Below, piece by piece: positions 61,871-64,000 of a DNA stretch of 64,000 bases. Made by a program: the position numbers and the translations under genes. Where the stretch lies: positions 930,001 to 994,000 of the forward strand of contig PMSI01000003.1 in the NCBI GenBank assembly GCA_003168375.1, written 5' to 3'. The notes under the pieces were generated by a model. It was given only the letters and a program-made list of their open reading frames with translations, was not told the origin of the DNA and did no database searches. Numbering within the stretch: position 1 is the first letter of the stretch; each line of letters starts with the position of its first letter. The DNA comes from Vulcanimicrobiota bacterium. Lineage in GTDB: Bacteria > Vulcanimicrobiota > Vulcanimicrobiia > Vulcanimicrobiales > Vulcanimicrobiaceae.

Positions 61871-62593
61871 ATGCAGATCGCCGAAACGATCGCGCCGTCA
61901 GGCCACGTGCGCGCTGCAATCAACCTCGGGAATCCCGTCCTCGCGCAAAAAGATCCGCGCACCGGGCGGCCGCGCGGCGTCTCGGTGGACCTTGCTCGCG
62001 AGCTCGGTCGCCGCCTGGACATGCCGGTCGAACTGGTACCGTTCGACACAGCCGGCAGAGTGTTCGAGGCGCTGCAGCGGGATGCGTGGGACGTCGCCTT
62101 TCTTGCAATCGAGCCCGTTCGGGCCAACGAGATTACGTTCACTGCGCCGTACGTCATCCTTGAAGGCGTGTATCTCGTGCCCGAAGCATCGCCGCTGCGG
62201 ACGATCGACGACGTCGACCGCGCGGGCGCTCGTGTCGCCGTCGTGCGCGGAAGCGCGTACGACCTGTATCTGACTCGGAGCCTCAAGCACGCCCAGCTCG
62301 TCAGAGTCGCGACCGCGGCCGAAGCAACGGACGTCCTCGTACGCGATGGCTTGGACGCCGTCGCCGGAGTGAAACAGCCGATCGTCGCGTTCGCCGGCGC
62401 ACATCCGGGATTCCGCGTGATTCCTGGCCGGTTCATGTTCATCGAGCAAGCCGTCGGGATACCGAAGGCGCGCGACGCCGCCGCTCCCTACCTGCGCGCG
62501 TTCGTCGAGGAGATGAAAGCCTCCGGGTTCATCGCCCGAGCTCTCGCCGCCAGCGGCCAAGGCGACGCAACGGTGGCACCAGCGTCGAAATAG
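61871..62593 (+). CDS. periplasmic-binding-type (SBP_bac_3) protein without signal peptide
   Basis: 240 residues from ATG 61871; a GTG at 61865 would overlap the previous stop and add two residues. Substrate-binding family 3 motifs are visible: VRAAINLGNPVLAQKDPRTG, GVSVDLAREL, DVAFLAIEPVRANEITFTAP and YVILEGVYLVPEASPLRTID. No signal peptide or lipobox precedes it, so it would stay in the cytoplasm, unusual for this family. It resembles extracellular solute-binding proteins for amino acids. There are no permease or ATPase genes beside it. Confidence 0.8.
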   Translation: MQIAETIAPSGHVRAAINLGNPVLAQKDPRTGRPRGVSVDLARELGRRLDMPVELVPFDTAGRVFEALQRDAWDVAFLAIEPVRANEITFTAPYVILEGVYLVPEASPLRTIDDVDRAGARVAVVRGSAYDLYLTRSLKHAQLVRVATAAEATDVLVRDGLDAVAGVKQPIVAFAGAHPGFRVIPGRFMFIEQAVGIPKARDAAAPYLRAFVEEMKASGFIARALAASGQGDATVAPASK

Positions 62594-62617
62594 CTCCGCG
62601 GCGCGGTCTGTATCGTT

Positions 62618-62638
62618 GTCATCCTGAGCTTGACATGG
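62618..62638 (+). repeat. degenerate dispersed repeat at the end of DUF2075 gene
   Basis: GTCATCCTGAGCTTGACATG differs from the family in a few bases. It supplies the last codons and the stop of the gene at 62619-64000. Confidence 0.6.
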
Positions 62639-64000
62639 TCGGGCGGGCGAGCCGGCCTCTGACGTACTCGCGCGTCTCTGCGTCCGGGATGCAGACGTAG
62701 CAGCCTTGCAAGCCCCTTGTGAGCAGGACGCGGTACGTGTTCTTCACGCAGTCCGTGAACCGCGCGCCGGCGCGTGTCTTGACCGGACGGTCGTGTGACG
62801 CCGAGGGTTGGCCTACCCATTCGTCGCCCCGCCGCACGAGGTCGGGACCCCAGATCACGCCCGAGAAATCGAACTCGAAGCCTTGCGCAGTGTACACGCA
62901 GCCGACCTGATCGACACCGCCCGGATCGCTTGCCCAGAACGGGGCCGGAGGGATGCCCTTGCGCAGCTTCCTCGCCTCAGGCTTGGCATTCCACGGCCGA
63001 CGAAACCCGCCGAGCACGACGTCGTCAAGCAGATCGCCGTTCTCGTCGGGGTCCGACCAGGGCCAGCAGTAGCCCGCCATCAGTCGCGCCGTGTGACCTG
63101 CTGCAAGCTTCGTGCGGATGATCGCGTCGAGGTCCGTGGGATCTTCGAGCACGGCGAATTCGAACTGCTCGTCCTCGAGCCGCTCGACGCCGGTTTTCCG
63201 GATCTCGAGCGTCTGGTCGAGCCAATCGATGTATTCGTCGGAACCCGCGCAGCGGAACTGCGCCCGAAGGTCGATCTCCTCGCATCGCACGTCGTGGCGG
63301 ATAGCTGCCTCGCGGATCAGCGCCGCGCTCCCGACTTCGCCGGGTCGGACCGTTTGAAAATCGTCGATGAAGAACACCGAGACCTTCGCCACGTCGACGA
63401 GCTCATCGATCTGCGTTCGGTCCGACTTCTTAGCCGCCGGCGTAAATCGGTTGTTGCTGGTCGAACGAATGCGATGCGCTTCGTCGGCCAGCAAGACGTC
63501 GACGCCGTCAGCCGCGGTGGCGGAGTAGCTGTTGAAATACTTTACTTGCGCCTTACTGCGCGTGCCGAGGACACGCCAGATGTTCTGCGTGAACGCCTTG
63601 CTGCCGGTCGCGTGCTGCACATGGAGCCCGAATCGCGAAAGCGTCCCGAGCAGGTTGAGGGCGATGAGCGATTTCCCGGTGCCTGGGCCACCCTTCACCA
63701 GCACGACGGCCTTACCGGTCCTGCCCCGCTGCATCTTCCGCACGAGCGACAAAACCGCGTTGTACGCCACGACCTGCTCGTCGATGAGGCGATACGCCGG
63801 TTCGCCGGCGACGAGCGCCGCCGTATAGTCGAGGAGCTTCTTGCTCGGCGAATGCGGCGCGCTCAGCGCCTTCTCCATGATGCCGACGCCCTTGCCCCGG
63901 CCTACGTGGTGCCCCAAGAACGCGCCGAACCGGTCGGCATCGGAGTTGACGAAGAGCGGCGACCGCTCGAGCAGCTCCTGAAACTCCGCCCCACGCAAAA
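62619..64000 (-). CDS. DUF2075 (schlafen/helicase-like) protein, 5' part outside the window
   Basis: About 460 residues are visible and the frame is still open at the right edge. Walker A is VLVKGGPGTGKSLIALNLLG, Walker B is VDVLLADEAHRI, then VSVFFIDDFQTVRPGEVGSA and a sensor-like LRAQFRCAGSDEYIDWLDQT. The end is CVYTAQGFEFDFSGVIWG and NTYRVLLTRGLQGCYVCIPD. This is the DUF2075 ATPase/helicase domain, which in complete proteins is often preceded by a nuclease domain such as GIY-YIG. Its job is presumed nucleic-acid processing or defence. The N-terminal type cannot be told from here. Confidence 0.85.
   Translation of the reverse strand, partial: LRGAEFQELLERSPLFVNSDADRFGAFLGHHVGRGKGVGIMEKALSAPHSPSKKLLDYTAALVAGEPAYRLIDEQVVAYNAVLSLVRKMQRGRTGKAVVLVKGGPGTGKSLIALNLLGTLSRFGLHVQHATGSKAFTQNIWRVLGTRSKAQVKYFNSYSATAADGVDVLLADEAHRIRSTSNNRFTPAAKKSDRTQIDELVDVAKVSVFFIDDFQTVRPGEVGSAALIREAAIRHDVRCEEIDLRAQFRCAGSDEYIDWLDQTLEIRKTGVERLEDEQFEFAVLEDPTDLDAIIRTKLAAGHTARLMAGYCWPWSDPDENGDLLDDVVLGGFRRPWNAKPEARKLRKGIPPAPFWASDPGGVDQVGCVYTAQGFEFDFSGVIWGPDLVRRGDEWVGQPSASHDRPVKTRAGARFTDCVKNTYRVLLTRGLQGCYVCIPDAETREYVRGRLARPTMSSSG

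Overview
The window is a high-GC bacterial chromosome segment with tightly packed genes, many GTG/TTG starts, no RNA genes and no CRISPR array. Lineage cannot be fixed from this sequence. Signal-peptide lipoproteins with Gly-rich N-termini, streptogramin-lyase-like propellers and a dispersed CACCCTGAGCTTGTCGAAGG repeat would fit an environmental, soil-type, deep-branching phylum such as Eremiobacterota; that is only a weak inference.

Region 1 (1-23056) is an exopolysaccharide/O-antigen-type locus. It holds an ABC exporter pair, four GT4 glycosyltransferases, a GT-C-like membrane glycosyltransferase, two methyltransferases, a FemAB/BioF2-like N-acyltransferase gene next to a deleted, out-of-frame copy of itself, and three paralogous secreted glycosidase-like proteins. 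A minus-strand operon follows with a polyprenyl-phosphate sugar transferase, a GT4, a UDP-ManNAc-type dehydrogenase, an O-antigen ligase-like polymerase/ligase and a glucosamine-inositolphosphorylceramide-transferase-like protein. Together these can initiate, extend, ligate and trim a surface glycan.

Region 2 (23057-36390) is mixed. It contains dispersed repeats, a chimeric small secreted protein, a TPR-LuxR regulator with a possible 43-residue secreted peptide gene upstream, a TM0106-type nuclease-helicase, a tyrosinase with a small companion protein, an enolase-superfamily muconate cycloisomerase-like gene and small secreted proteins. A clear terminator and a clear promoter are visible here.

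Region 3 (about 36697-51705) is an accessory island of visibly lower GC. Its left edge carries a broken copy of the middle of the cycloisomerase gene. The island contains two convergent DNA-methylation-linked defence cassettes. Cassette A (plus strand) is a C5-methyltransferase, a MORC/MutL-like GHKL ATPase, a Z1 ATPase, a PD-(D/E)XK (DUF4420-like) nuclease and an AIPR protein. Cassette B (minus strand) is a second C5-methyltransferase with an apparent N-terminal frameshift, a second GHKL ATPase, an unrecognised protein and a DUF6339-like protein. A Vsr nick endonuclease and a tiny CxxC protein lie at the point where the cassettes meet.

Region 4 (51892-64000) returns to high GC. It holds a DUF11-repeat protein with a dispersed repeat inserted in frame, a streptogramin-lyase-like propeller lipoprotein, a TIR-transmembrane-lectin-like protein with two compensating frameshifts, an MDR oxidoreductase, a periplasmic-binding-type protein without signal peptide, and the 3' part of a DUF2075 helicase-like gene cut by the window end.
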